This document shows positions 33,618 to 41,981 of a stretch of 64,000 nucleotides of DNA, piece after piece (within the stretch, counting starts at the first letter, position 1; every line of letters starts with the position of its first letter). The position numbers were made by a program, and so were the translations under genes. The DNA is from Sphingomonas yantingensis (GTDB taxonomy: Bacteria; Pseudomonadota; Alphaproteobacteria; Sphingomonadales; Sphingomonadaceae): the NCBI RefSeq assembly GCF_014199325.1, contig NZ_JACIJJ010000001.1, forward strand, positions 310,001 through 374,000, written 5' to 3'. The notes under the pieces were generated by a model. That model was not told the DNA's origin and did no database searches. It worked only from the letters and a program-made list of their open reading frames with translations.

Positions 33618-34304
33618 ATGTCGGACGAAGATCAAGCGGTACAGCGCGAGCGCGAGTGGCTGATAGCTGAGCGGAAAAAGCGCGGCTGGTCGACCACGAA
33701 GCTGGCGGACGTCGCGCGCGCGATCGCGCAGCGCGAGGGCAGCGACATGAAGTTGCGCCAGCAATCGATCTCCGACTTCGAGCAGCCGGAAAAGGCGAAG
33801 CGCATCCCGGAATGGATGCGCTATGTCCGCATGGCCTTCGAGGAGGGCGAGCCCAACCGGGACGGCGACACCGAGCCGCGCGGCGAGCTGGTCTATATCC
33901 GGCAGCTTGACATTCGGTACGCGCTCGGTCCCGGGACTGTGATCGATCAGCACGCGTCCGCCACGCTGATCCCGTTCAACCTCGATTTCATCCGCGGCCT
34001 TACCCACGCGCCGACCGAGAAGCTCTTTATCGCCACCGGCTTCGGTGATTCGATGGAGCCAGTGCTGTTGAAGCATGACCTGGTGCTGATCGACACGAAC
34101 GATACCCGGCTGGACTTAGGCGATACCTTGTGGGCTCTCGAATATGCTGAGGCGGGCTATATCAAGCGGCTGCGCGCGGTCATGCGCGACGGGAGGCGCG
34201 TCTTGTTGATCCTGTCCGCGAACCCCGATTACCCGCCCGAAGAGGCTGATCCGAACGATGTGCGGATCATCGGGAAAGTGGTCTGGATCGCTCGCAAGAT
34301 GTAA
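33618..34304 (+). CDS. CI-like S24 family phage repressor
   Basis: 228 residues; I chose ATG 33618 because the longer frame reads through the operators. N-terminal HTH region (KRGWSTTKLADVARAIAQ, MKLRQQSISDFEQPEK). The S24 peptidase half has GFGDSMEPVL (catalytic Ser) and GDTLWALEYAEAGYIKRL, with Lys at the usual later position, so it can self-cleave on RecA stimulation. This controls lysogeny and is induced by DNA damage. Confidence 0.85.
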   Translation: MSDEDQAVQREREWLIAERKKRGWSTTKLADVARAIAQREGSDMKLRQQSISDFEQPEKAKRIPEWMRYVRMAFEEGEPNRDGDTEPRGELVYIRQLDIRYALGPGTVIDQHASATLIPFNLDFIRGLTHAPTEKLFIATGFGDSMEPVLLKHDLVLIDTNDTRLDLGDTLWALEYAEAGYIKRLRAVMRDGRRVLLILSANPDYPPEEADPNDVRIIGKVVWIARKM

Positions 34305-34319
34305 CCGGCCGGAGTGGCT

Positions 34320-34727
34320 ATGCGTCAGTTCTCGGTTGCCGTGGTCGGCGCCAATCATCCGAACGCCAATGGGGGCAACCGGCGATCGGAAATCGCATTC
34401 TGCGATCCGGGTGAGCGACTAGAGCTCGTGCCAGAACCGAAGAATGAGCACGACGAGCACGCGATCGCGGTGTTCTCCGCGCGCAACTTTCAGATCGGTT
34501 ACGTCGCCTCCCAGCGCGCCGTGCTGCTCAAGAAATACATGAACGACGGCCATGAGCTGACCGCCATTTTCCAGAACGTGGCGACGTGGGGCGCGATTGC
34601 GCGCGTGGGCGTCGATTGCCAGCCGACGCTCCCGCCGACGCGAGAAGCTGAAATTGAAGCCGAGCACGCGGAGGAGCCGGACGCGGATCCGCCTTTCTGG
34701 CCGGATTACATCCCGCCGGACGACTGA
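34320..34727 (+). CDS. HIRAN domain protein
   Basis: 135 residues, ATG 34320 with GGAG six bases upstream. VAVVGANHPNANGGNRRSEI, then LELVPEPKNEHDEHAIAVFS and QIGYVASQRAVLLKKYM match the HIRAN fold (V.G......R...........L.PEP.N.yD..AI.V......iGY). HIRAN domains bind 3' ends of DNA or damaged replication forks. Standing just after cI, it is probably transcribed from the lysogenic promoter. Confidence 0.8.
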   Translation: MRQFSVAVVGANHPNANGGNRRSEIAFCDPGERLELVPEPKNEHDEHAIAVFSARNFQIGYVASQRAVLLKKYMNDGHELTAIFQNVATWGAIARVGVDCQPTLPPTREAEIEAEHAEEPDADPPFWPDYIPPDD

Positions 34728-34736
34728 TCGTGTCGT

Positions 34737-34776
34737 CTACAAAACTCCTGTTGACTAAACTACAGCACTTTTGTAG
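34737..34776. promoter_or_regulatory. Second repressor operator cluster
   Basis: CTACAAAACTCCTGTTG at 34737-34753 and CTACAGCACTTTTGTAG at 34760-34776 are inverted relatives of the CAACAGGACTTTTGTA motif in the cI/cro region. They face the rightward block beginning at 34815, which the same repressor probably silences. Confidence 0.7.
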
Positions 34777-34814
34777 AAAGCGTCTACCGGCATCTCGCCG
34801 AGTGGGAGCTTCCG

Positions 34815-34994
34815 ATGTTTCAGGCCCAGCCGCACGTCGATCATCAGCGGCCGACACACGATCAGTTCTGCCGCTGCCGCACCTGTAAACCGGCGCACCC
34901 TGACGACGTCGCACCGATGCGCGTCTGGCTGGCGATCTCGATCATGCTTTGCCTGTTCTGGGCGGCCCTGTTTTACGCGGCGTTCGGTCGGTAA
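34815..34994 (+). CDS. Small membrane protein with Cys cluster, 59 aa
   Basis: ATG 34815 with GGGAG eight bases upstream. CRCRTC at residues about 19-24 could bind metal. One transmembrane helix follows (WLAISIMLCLFWAALFYAAF). Stop and next start overlap (TAATG). First gene in the operator-controlled rightward block. Function unknown. Confidence 0.55.
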   Translation: MFQAQPHVDHQRPTHDQFCRCRTCKPAHPDDVAPMRVWLAISIMLCLFWAALFYAAFGR

Positions 34995-35380
34995 TGCCGA
35001 CAGCCGCCGCGCGGCCGATGGGGAAGGTGGTCGGGCGACAGCCCGCTACGCCCCGCGTCATCCCCTCGCACCCGAACCCGTGGTACGGCGGCATTGTCGA
35101 CGGCGATCCGTTCACCACACAGCAGCGCGCAGAACTCTCGCGCCTGTCCATCGACCCAGCCGCCGTCGAGCGGATGACCGTCCGCCGCAATGCCAGCGAC
35201 GCTGAAATGTGGTGGCCTGCGGGCAGCTTGCCGCCAGTCTACCAGTTTGAATGCCCTGTCCTTGGTCGGCGGGCGGATGGTCGCGTGCGCATCATCTCGC
35301 CAAGCGGCATGGGCAAGCTCGTCTTCGCTGACGGCTGGGTGACCGGCCGGCAGGCTCGCAAGAAAGCGGTGCGGCTGTGA
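34994..35380 (+). CDS. Hypothetical phage protein, 128 aa
   Basis: Start overlaps the previous stop (TAATG). Sequence has NPWYGGIVDGDPFTTQQRAE and a C-terminal basic RQARKKAVRL. No known motif. Part of the GTGA/ATGA chain of small genes leading to the integrase. Confidence 0.5.
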   Translation: MPTAAARPMGKVVGRQPATPRVIPSHPNPWYGGIVDGDPFTTQQRAELSRLSIDPAAVERMTVRRNASDAEMWWPAGSLPPVYQFECPVLGRRADGRVRIISPSGMGKLVFADGWVTGRQARKKAVRL

Positions 35381-35559
35381 CGCGCGGTCGAACCGGTCAC
35401 GTCGGCGGCGCTGCGCGGCGCACCGGTACCCGCGAAGCCTTGGAAGTCCGGCGCAACGCACTGCTCGCCCAGCCGGCATCGCCGGAGCGATCGATTGAAC
35501 TGCGCCGCGTGCGCAGCGCCTTGGGCAATCTCGAGCGCCGGAGCGAGCGACATGCTTGA
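35377..35559 (+). CDS. Small basic hypothetical protein, 60 aa
   Basis: GTG overlaps the preceding stop (GTGA). Arg-rich (RGRTGHVGGAARRTGTREAL), mostly helical. Its stop overlaps the next gene. Unknown. Coupling is the main support. Confidence 0.45.
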   Translation: MTRGRTGHVGGAARRTGTREALEVRRNALLAQPASPERSIELRRVRSALGNLERRSERHA

Positions 35560-35701
35560 TGCTGCTTTCGCCGCTGCGCGCCCGCGGCCGTTCACCCCCG
35601 CCGAGCTGCCGACCCGCGCGCTCGACGGGTCGTATCCCTTCCTCAATCACCGCAGCTGCGCCGAATGGGCGCCGGTGGTGCGGCTGGAGCGCGCAGCGTG
35701 A
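35552..35701 (+). CDS. Small hypothetical protein, 49 aa
   Basis: ATG inside the end of the preceding gene. Contains FTPAELPTRALDGSYPFLNH. The downstream gene begins at its stop (GTGA). Unrecognised; accepted on coupling alone. Confidence 0.4.
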   Translation: MLDAAFAAARPRPFTPAELPTRALDGSYPFLNHRSCAEWAPVVRLERAA

Positions 35702-36021
35702 CCGACCTGTTTCGCTATCCAGTCGCGCCCGGCGCGCAGGGGCGCGACACTTCCCGCGCCGCGGCGGACGTCGCCGGCAACACGTCGGCGCTCCTTCGCG
35801 CCCGCGCGCTGGCCGTGGTCGAGCGATCGCGCGGGCTGACGGCCGACGAGGTCGCTGGCCGGCTGGGCCTCTCCATCCTGTCGATCCGGCCGCGGCTCAC
35901 CGAGCTCTCGCGCTTGGGCAAGGTGCGCGACAGCGGCGAACGGCGGCTCAACGCCAGCGGTCGCCGCGCGATCGTCTGGGCGCACGTCTATCCGGCCCAC
36001 CTGAAGGGCCAGAACCAATGA
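35698..36021 (+). CDS. Winged-helix-like phage protein, 107 aa
   Basis: GTG 35698 overlaps the previous stop. SRGLTADEVAGRLGLSILSI followed by RPRLTELSRLGKVRDSGERR is a winged helix-turn-helix with the wing VRDSGERR. The sequence matches small phage transcription or replication regulators. Overlaps the next gene at 36018 (ATGA). Confidence 0.6.
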   Translation: MTDLFRYPVAPGAQGRDTSRAAADVAGNTSALLRARALAVVERSRGLTADEVAGRLGLSILSIRPRLTELSRLGKVRDSGERRLNASGRRAIVWAHVYPAHLKGQNQ

Positions 36022-36608
36022 TCCAGTTCCACCAAGAGGGCGCCGCGCTGGCCAACAATCAGCGCGGCGGAAAATCGATGACTGACGCGAATGCATGGAA
36101 GTGGTGGGCTGGCCGCGACGAAGAATGGTTCGACGTTGGCCCATGCGATACCCGGGAGCAGGCTATCGAGGAGGGCCACGCCAGCCACGAGGACGGCTTT
36201 CACATCATCGAGGCGCTTCCTGGCGATCTGAAGTTCAGCGCCGCGCGCATGATCGACGACCAGTATTACGAGGCCGACGATCTGTTCGACTTCGACCATA
36301 CCGAGCCTGACCGCAGCGGGCCTCATCAAGAAGCCGATGCGGAGCTTCAAGCGTTGCTTGACGCATGGACGGAAAAGTGGGGCCATACATTCGTCACGCC
36401 GACGATGTTCCGGGCGACGCGCAACGGCGAGCACGTACGGGCGCGCTATCTTGAGGCGGGGCCGCTGTCCGCAGACGAAGAGGCTGACCTAACGGCGCTG
36501 GATGCGCTGTCGAAGGCTGGCGATTCGATGACCCTCGACGAGGGGAGTCGTCGCTACACGCTCAATGCCCGCCGCGTGCACTTCGCACGGGAAAGCGCTG
36601 GGGCATGA
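36018..36608 (+). CDS. Hypothetical phage protein, 196 aa
   Basis: ATG overlaps the preceding stop (ATGA). Acidic, with WWAGRDEEWFDVGPCDTREQ, a long acidic middle (EADAELQALLDAW) and GHTFVTPTMFRATRNGEHVR. No family I can name. An in-frame ATG at 36078 (MTDANAWKWW) is an alternative start. Confidence 0.5.
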   Translation: MIQFHQEGAALANNQRGGKSMTDANAWKWWAGRDEEWFDVGPCDTREQAIEEGHASHEDGFHIIEALPGDLKFSAARMIDDQYYEADDLFDFDHTEPDRSGPHQEADAELQALLDAWTEKWGHTFVTPTMFRATRNGEHVRARYLEAGPLSADEEADLTALDALSKAGDSMTLDEGSRRYTLNARRVHFARESAGA

Positions 36609-36637
36609 CTGCCATCATCGCCTTACGCCGAGTCTGC

Positions 36638-36820
36638 TCAGGCGATGCCGCCGACCGTCGCGACCACCGCAAGCGTCCCGGTGCCCGTCAGCATCAGGCC
36701 GAGTCCGCCGTGAACCGTCCAGCCATGCCGTATCAGCTGGCGCGCGAGGCCCACGATCGCAACCGCGCCTACCGCGGTGCTGCCGAGAAGTCCGAGCGCT
36801 GCAAAGGCCTGTTCCGTCAT
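36638..36820 (-). CDS. Small two-helix membrane protein, 60 aa
   Basis: Two hydrophobic segments: FAALGLLGSTAVGAVAIVGL and LGLMLTGTGTLAVVATVGG, separated by a basic RQLIRHGW loop. GC-rich third codon positions support coding on this strand. It lies antisense to a possible plus frame (36605-36913). Holin-sized, but far from the lysis cassette. Function unknown. Confidence 0.4.
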   Translation of the reverse strand: MTEQAFAALGLLGSTAVGAVAIVGLARQLIRHGWTVHGGLGLMLTGTGTLAVVATVGGIA

Positions 36821-36909
36821 GCCCGCCAGGGTGGTGGGGAAGGGTTGATTTTTGGTTATTCATCGTCCGACCGCGGCGCCCGCGGCACGAACCCCAGCCG
36901 GAGTGAAGA

Positions 36910-37242
36910 ATGACGAGCGTAAGCGAGCTCGCGCGCAACTGGTCGCGCGCCAGCGAGAAAGGGAAGGGCATCGGCCTGCGCGCCGAGGTGCTCGACATGC
37001 TGAACGCCATGGGCGTCGGCGAACTCATTCAGGCCAAGGCGGCCGAAGCGGAGCGGGCGAAATGCGCCGAGAGGATCAAGAGCTATACAGCCGGGGCAAA
37101 TACCGCCTCGCCTGGGACCTCAAGCGAGATGGAAGCCTTCGAACCCCGTATCTCCAGATCATCTGGTACGACAAGGCCGCAGGACGTAACCGCAGCCGCT
37201 CGACGGGCACAGAGAGCATCGAACAGGCGGAAGCCGAACTAG
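36910..37242 (+). CDS. Small protein overlapping the integrase start
   Basis: 110 residues, ATG 36910. The first 60 residues (ELARNWSRASEKGKGIGLRA, then EVLDMLNAMGVGELIQAKAA) look like a real helical protein. The last third overlaps the integrase gene in another frame and looks less natural. Could be a small recombination directionality factor or just an early-start shadow. Confidence 0.4.
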   Translation: MTSVSELARNWSRASEKGKGIGLRAEVLDMLNAMGVGELIQAKAAEAERAKCAERIKSYTAGANTASPGTSSEMEAFEPRISRSSGTTRPQDVTAAARRAQRASNRRKPN

Positions 37243-38303
37243 ACGCCCTCTATCTTCAGCGCGAGCGTGGCCAAGCGGTGTGCTCGACCTGCGGCCAGCC
37301 GCTGCGCGCCGGTGCGCGCCACCTGCTGACGACGACGATCGCCGACTATCTTGTCGCGCGGGAAGGGCGGTCGAGCATCTCGTCGATACGCCCGCGGCTG
37401 GCGCATGTGACCGCATACCTGGCCGAGACGGACCGGAACAACGCCGCCTGCGAGGACATCGACGAGGATTGGATCGAGGGCTTTCGGGAGTGGGCGAGCG
37501 AGGTGCCGATCATCTCGCCCGGCGGCGCGCAGCGCGAGCGCTCACCCGGTACCGTCGAGGCCAGCGTCCGTCAGCTCGCCGCCGCGATCAACTTCGCCTA
37601 CTCGCGCAAGGACACGCTGTTCCCGGCCGCCTTCGCCGCCAAGCAGCCTGAGGAGGTCAGCCGGACGCCCAGCTACCGTGCCGACGTGAAGACGCTCGCA
37701 GCGATGTTCCGATACTGCGTCCAGCCGGAGCGCAAGGCGGGCGATTCGGAGAAGGCGTACAAGCGCCGAATCGGCGAGCGCGCGCAGCTGCACCGTTTCC
37801 TACAGATCAGCGTCGCGACCTGGGCGCGGCCCGACGCGGCGCACGACGTCAACACCGACCGGGCGCGCGATCAGTGGAGCAGCAATGCCCGCGCGCTTAA
37901 CCTGAACCCCCGCGGACGGCCCCAGACGAAGAAATACCGCCCCATCGTGCCGATCGGCCAGCGCATGGCGGCGCTGCTCGACGCCAACGCGGGCTTTTAC
38001 GTGTCCGTCGATTCGGTGCGTAAGGCGTTCGAGGCGATGCAGGCGGCGGTCGGCCTGCCCGGCGACGGTGAGAGCGGTCTTAAACTGATCCGGCGCTCCA
38101 TGGCGCATCTGGCGCGCGAGCGGCTGGGCGAGCGCGATTGGATCGAAGGGCAAATTATGCTCGGCCATCGCAAGACGAGCACGTCGGACACCTATGCGCC
38201 GTTCAGCACCGGCTATCTGGCGCGTGCGCTAGAGGTTACTGACAATATCATTGATTTGATAGAAGAAATCTGTCCGGGCGCGTTTAGTTCTACCAACGCA
38301 TAA
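37062..38303 (+). CDS. Tyrosine recombinase integrase
   Basis: 413 residues from ATG 37062. The N-terminal region has an AP2/SAM-like arm (YLQIIWYDKAAGRNRSRSTG), the core-binding domain spans residues about 100-200, and the C-terminal catalytic half has LIRRSMAHLARERLG, then LGHRKTSTSDTYAPF (H..LGH and the nucleophile Tyr). The first Arg box is divergent (ATWARPDA). It lies 970 bases from the tRNA-Arg attachment site, orientation towards it, so it is the enzyme that inserted this element. Confidence 0.85.
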   Translation: MRREDQELYSRGKYRLAWDLKRDGSLRTPYLQIIWYDKAAGRNRSRSTGTESIEQAEAELDALYLQRERGQAVCSTCGQPLRAGARHLLTTTIADYLVAREGRSSISSIRPRLAHVTAYLAETDRNNAACEDIDEDWIEGFREWASEVPIISPGGAQRERSPGTVEASVRQLAAAINFAYSRKDTLFPAAFAAKQPEEVSRTPSYRADVKTLAAMFRYCVQPERKAGDSEKAYKRRIGERAQLHRFLQISVATWARPDAAHDVNTDRARDQWSSNARALNLNPRGRPQTKKYRPIVPIGQRMAALLDANAGFYVSVDSVRKAFEAMQAAVGLPGDGESGLKLIRRSMAHLARERLGERDWIEGQIMLGHRKTSTSDTYAPFSTGYLARALEVTDNIIDLIEEICPGAFSSTNA

Positions 38304-38328
38304 TCCAAAACTGCAAAAGTACGAGCAG

Positions 38329-38901
38329 CTAGCGCTTGTTCGGTTTTCCCTGTTTTCGATCTGATCTGCCTAACTGCTTTCGTGAGTCTGGCTCAGATTT
38401 AGTCGACGGTTCCTGCAGCGCCGCGCTCTCCTTGGCATCATAGCTTCTTCCAGTGATGAAGATTGCTACCACGCCTATTATCGTGGCGCTGCCTAGTGCT
38501 GCCGCAGAGACCGAATCTCCCAAAAACGCCATTATCCCAACGACAGTCAACAAAAGTGCTAATGCTACAAGCGCAAAAATTTGACCCCGCCCGCGCAATT
38601 TAAACTCGCGGGAAACTATTTCACTTTCCATTAAATGCCGATGAGACTGCTCTCGCTCGGCCATCTCAAAGCAGCGGTTCGCTGAGCCCTCTAGAACCTG
38701 CTCTAGATGCTCGAGCTCTTCCGCAGAGGGTATGGGACCACGATGCGATTTGCTAACCGCACGGGTCAAAACCAACTTGGCTTCGTCAGTTTTACCTGGC
38801 TGCAAAAATGGCTTAAGTTGCTGCAGTGCGGCATCGGCTACGTTCGCCTCGGCAATCTGCACCTCACGCTTGCCATTTTGGTGAGCGTCAGGCGCACTCA
38901 A
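38329..38901 (-). CDS. DUF2335 membrane protein
   Basis: 190 residues from a TTG that overlaps the upstream gene. RGPIPSAEELEHLEQVLEGS, then MAEREQSHRHLMESEIVSRE, then a GQIFALVALALLLTVVGIMA hydrophobic pair are the DUF2335 hallmarks. AT-richer than the phage core. DUF2335 proteins are frequent lone cargo in islands near tRNA sites. The function is not established. Confidence 0.8.
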   Translation of the reverse strand: MSAPDAHQNGKREVQIAEANVADAALQQLKPFLQPGKTDEAKLVLTRAVSKSHRGPIPSAEELEHLEQVLEGSANRCFEMAEREQSHRHLMESEIVSREFKLRGRGQIFALVALALLLTVVGIMAFLGDSVSAAALGSATIIGVVAIFITGRSYDAKESAALQEPSTKSEPDSRKQLGRSDRKQGKPNKR

Positions 38902-39088
38902 GGTCGCGCCTGACGTTCTCGATCGCCTTCTCGACGTCCCTACCGACCTTCTTCCAATCGGACCGGATCGATCCAGACAGAACCGCGTGACGGGAAATTT
39001 TCATTCCTTGGCTCAGGGTGACCGTCGCCGCACCGGAGGCGATGAGTCCTGAGGCCGACTTCCTAGTCGTGTACCGCATATCTCTCAT
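38888..39088 (-). CDS. Small DUF2335 partner protein, 66 aa
   Basis: The ORF just upstream of, and overlapping, the DUF2335 start. Contains KSASGLIASGAATVTLSQGM and ends SDWKKVGRDVEKAIENVRRD, a charged amphipathic helix seen in small proteins paired with DUF2335. The function is unknown; its coupling supports it. Confidence 0.5.
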   Translation of the reverse strand: MRDMRYTTRKSASGLIASGAATVTLSQGMKISRHAVLSGSIRSDWKKVGRDVEKAIENVRRDLECA

Positions 39089-39270
39089 CTCTCATATCAG
39101 ACCTAGTGCATTAACGATTGGGCGTCGTCGCGGTTCACCGGGTCAGCGTACAGCTCATATATTCAACATTTGGTTGAGCGGGAAGAGGTCTTCTGCCCTC
39201 AGCATCAAAACCCACCGGACTGACGCCGGAACAAGGATTTCGCCCGGAGGCGAAAAAGTGAGGAAGTGTG

Positions 39271-39348
<78 letters not shown>

Positions 39349-39360
39349 CTGGGGCGTCGC

Positions 39361-40416
39361 CTAGCAAAGGGAGGCGGGGGGCGCCAGTGGTTTCGGAGAC
39401 TTCCGGTCGAACGCCTCGATCACCCGATCGCCGGTCTCGCGGCGCAGCGCGGCGATACCCGTTTCGCGGTGGCGGGTGGGGTGGACGCGGTTGGTGAGCA
39501 GGCTCCAGGCAAGCCCCCGGTCGAAATCGAGCCATAGGCCGGTGCCGGTGAAGCCCGTATGGCCGAGCGCGCCATCGCTGCACGCATCGCCGCCCGGCCA
39601 GCCGGGTACGCGCCGCTCCCACCCGCAGGTGCGCGTGGGCGACGCGCGCTCGCGCATCGCCGCCAGCGCGGCGGGCGAGGCGCCGGTGCCGTCCAGCAGC
39701 CCGCGCGCGAAATCGAGCACGCCGTCGATCGTCCCGAACAGCCCGGCATGGCCCGCCGCGCCGCCGAGCGCGGAGGCGTTCTCGTCGTGCACCTCGCCCT
39801 TCAGCACGCGCTCGCGCCACGTGCACCGCTCGGTCGCGACGCTGAGGCCCGGGTCGGGGCGCCAGGCAAGACCCGGCGGCATGGGGAGCAGGTCGAGGGG
39901 GCGCCCGGTCAGCCGCTCGATCGCGATGCCCAAGAGGATGAAGTTGATGTCCGAATAGACCGGCGGCCCCGCGCGCCATTCGCGTTGGAGGACGAAGGCG
40001 CGGAGCGTCCGCGGATCGCTGCCATAGGTATAGATCGGCTCGACCGCGGGCAGGTGCGTCTGGTGCGACAGCGCGGCGCGGAACGTGATCCGCCGCTCCG
40101 CCGCGTGTCCCACGTCGTATTGGCGCAGGTCCGGGATCGCATCGGCGATCGGGCGGTCGAGGTCGAGCCGTCCCTCGTCGACCAGCTTGAGGATCGCGGG
40201 GGCGGTCGCGATGACCTTGGTTAGGGAGGCGAGGTCCCACCAGTGGCCGAGCGTCAGCGGCTCGCGCATCGGCTGTAGCTGCGCATGGCCGGTCGAGACG
40301 AGCGCGCGCTCGCCCTCGGCGGTGATGAGGCCGAGCGTTGCGCCAGGGAACGCGCCGGCCGTCACCGCGCGGGCGGCCGGGGCAAAGGCGGCATCGGCAA
40401 CGTCTGAGAGCGGCAT
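39361..40416 (-). CDS. Serine hydrolase, class C beta-lactamase-like
   Basis: 351 residues from ATG 40416. SLTK (catalytic Ser and Lys, near residue 65), YSDIN (Y-x-N) and HTGFTGTG (HTG triad) are the beta-lactamase/AmpC-fold motifs. No signal peptide is seen, so it may act in the cytoplasm on recycled peptidoglycan or esters. It is co-translated with the AmpG permease (ATGA overlap), which points to muropeptide recycling rather than drug resistance. Confidence 0.82.
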   Translation of the reverse strand: MPLSDVADAAFAPAARAVTAGAFPGATLGLITAEGERALVSTGHAQLQPMREPLTLGHWWDLASLTKVIATAPAILKLVDEGRLDLDRPIADAIPDLRQYDVGHAAERRITFRAALSHQTHLPAVEPIYTYGSDPRTLRAFVLQREWRAGPPVYSDINFILLGIAIERLTGRPLDLLPMPPGLAWRPDPGLSVATERCTWRERVLKGEVHDENASALGGAAGHAGLFGTIDGVLDFARGLLDGTGASPAALAAMRERASPTRTCGWERRVPGWPGGDACSDGALGHTGFTGTGLWLDFDRGLAWSLLTNRVHPTRHRETGIAALRRETGDRVIEAFDRKSPKPLAPPASLC

Positions 40417-41888
40417 CAGCGGGCCTCGCGGGGATGAGCGGAGAGGACGAAGGGAAGCAGCAGCAGGGCGGCAAGGCTGAGCGCGCCGGACATGACGAAG
40501 AAGGCGGCATAGCCGTGCGTCGCGGCGAACGCGCCGGCACCCCCCGCGAGCAGGCGCGGGAGGAGGAAGGCGAAACCCGACAGGAACGCATATTGCGCCG
40601 ATGCATGGGCCGGGTTCACGATCAGCGAGAGATAGACGACGAACACTGCCCCGGCGAAGCCGTTGCCGAACTGATCGGCGCCGGTCGCGAGCCACAGCGC
40701 AGGGACCGACAATGCGTGCGCGCCCAGCCAGACGAAGGCGAAATTGCCCAGCCCCGCCAGCAGCGCGCCGAGCGCCAACGTCCGGCCCGCCGGCCAGCGC
40801 GCCGCCAGCAGCCCGCCCGTGGCCACCCCCGCCATGCTGGAGGCGAGCGCGACGATCCCGTCAGCCAGGCCGATCGCGCGCAGCGAATAGCCGAGCGAAG
40901 CGACGAACGGCTTGGACAGCGTCAGCGCCAGCACGTCGCCCATCCGATAGAGCGACACGAAGGCAAGCAGCAGGATCGCGACAAAGCCATAGCGCCAGAA
41001 GAAATCGAGATACGGGCCGACGGGCGCCGGGCTGCTTGCGATCGCCGAGCCCGAGCGGCGACGGATCGCGGGGATCGCCGCCGCCATCGCCAGGAACGGG
41101 GCGAGCGCGATGCCGAGCAGCCAGGGGGTGACGTTGCTCCCCGCGCCGATGTCGAGCAGGTCGGCAATCGCCAGCAGTGCCGCACCGGCCGCGCCGATCA
41201 GCACCGCGACGCCCGCGACCAGCGCTGTCGTCGCGACGATCCCGGCGATCAGCGCGGACGACCGGCTGCCCTCTCCCTCGCGCCGGGTCAACGCGATGGG
41301 CACGAACGCGGCCAGCGCGATCGCGGCGGGGACGAGATAGGCGACGACCCATCCGGCTGCCGCCGCGACGACGAGCACGCCCGACCCCGCCGCGACCATC
41401 GCGCTGCGATAGCCCCAGATGTTGGCAGCGACGATCGGGCCCTGCGCGGCGGCACCGGGCGCAAGCTCGATCCGCCAGCCATCGGCCGCGACCTCGAGCA
41501 TCGTCGTCCAGAAGGCGAGGTTGAGCGCGCAGAAAGCGGTGAGCGGCAGCGACGCGTCGGGATGCGTTAGCGCCAGCGCCGCGATCGAGGCGGCGATGCC
41601 GAGCTCGGACGCCAGGATCCAGCTGCACCGCCGACCATAGAAGCGCGCGAAGCCCGGCACGCCGACGCGATCGACGACCGGCGCCCACAGGAACTTGAAC
41701 GTCGGCAGCAGCGACACCCAGGCGAAGAAGCCGATGACCGCAAGGCCGACGCCGTTCTGCGCCAGCCGCAGCGAGAGGATGGTCGAGAAAAGATAGAAGG
41801 GAAGGCCCGCGCACACGCCGAGCAGGGCAAACAGCGCCAGCCGGCCGGCCGGCACCCCCGTCGCAACTCGCGTGTCGCCCCCGATCAT
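40416..41888 (-). CDS. ampG: AmpG-like muropeptide permease (MFS)
   Basis: 490 residues with about 12-14 membrane helices. LGVCAGLPFYLFSTILSLRL is the AmpG N-terminal signature, with WGYRSAMVAAGSG and DQFGNGFAGAVFVVYLS in the later half. AmpG imports GlcNAc-anhydroMurNAc peptides for recycling and feeds the ampC regulatory circuit. Pairing with a hydrolase gene supports this. Confidence 0.85.
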   Translation of the reverse strand: MIGGDTRVATGVPAGRLALFALLGVCAGLPFYLFSTILSLRLAQNGVGLAVIGFFAWVSLLPTFKFLWAPVVDRVGVPGFARFYGRRCSWILASELGIAASIAALALTHPDASLPLTAFCALNLAFWTTMLEVAADGWRIELAPGAAAQGPIVAANIWGYRSAMVAAGSGVLVVAAAAGWVVAYLVPAAIALAAFVPIALTRREGEGSRSSALIAGIVATTALVAGVAVLIGAAGAALLAIADLLDIGAGSNVTPWLLGIALAPFLAMAAAIPAIRRRSGSAIASSPAPVGPYLDFFWRYGFVAILLLAFVSLYRMGDVLALTLSKPFVASLGYSLRAIGLADGIVALASSMAGVATGGLLAARWPAGRTLALGALLAGLGNFAFVWLGAHALSVPALWLATGADQFGNGFAGAVFVVYLSLIVNPAHASAQYAFLSGFAFLLPRLLAGGAGAFAATHGYAAFFVMSGALSLAALLLLPFVLSAHPREAR

Positions 41889-41981
41889 TGCCCCTCGCGC
41901 CTGCTCGCCGTCTCCAAGCGGCCAGCGCCTAGGATAAGTCTATAATACAGATCAGCAAAGGACGCGATTTCGGCGGTGGGT

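Noticed and set aside
36605..36913. Plus-strand gene opposite the two-helix membrane protein
   Set aside because: Start overlaps a stop (ATGA), but the product is Arg/His-rich with no structure, while the minus frame encodes two clean hydrophobic helices.
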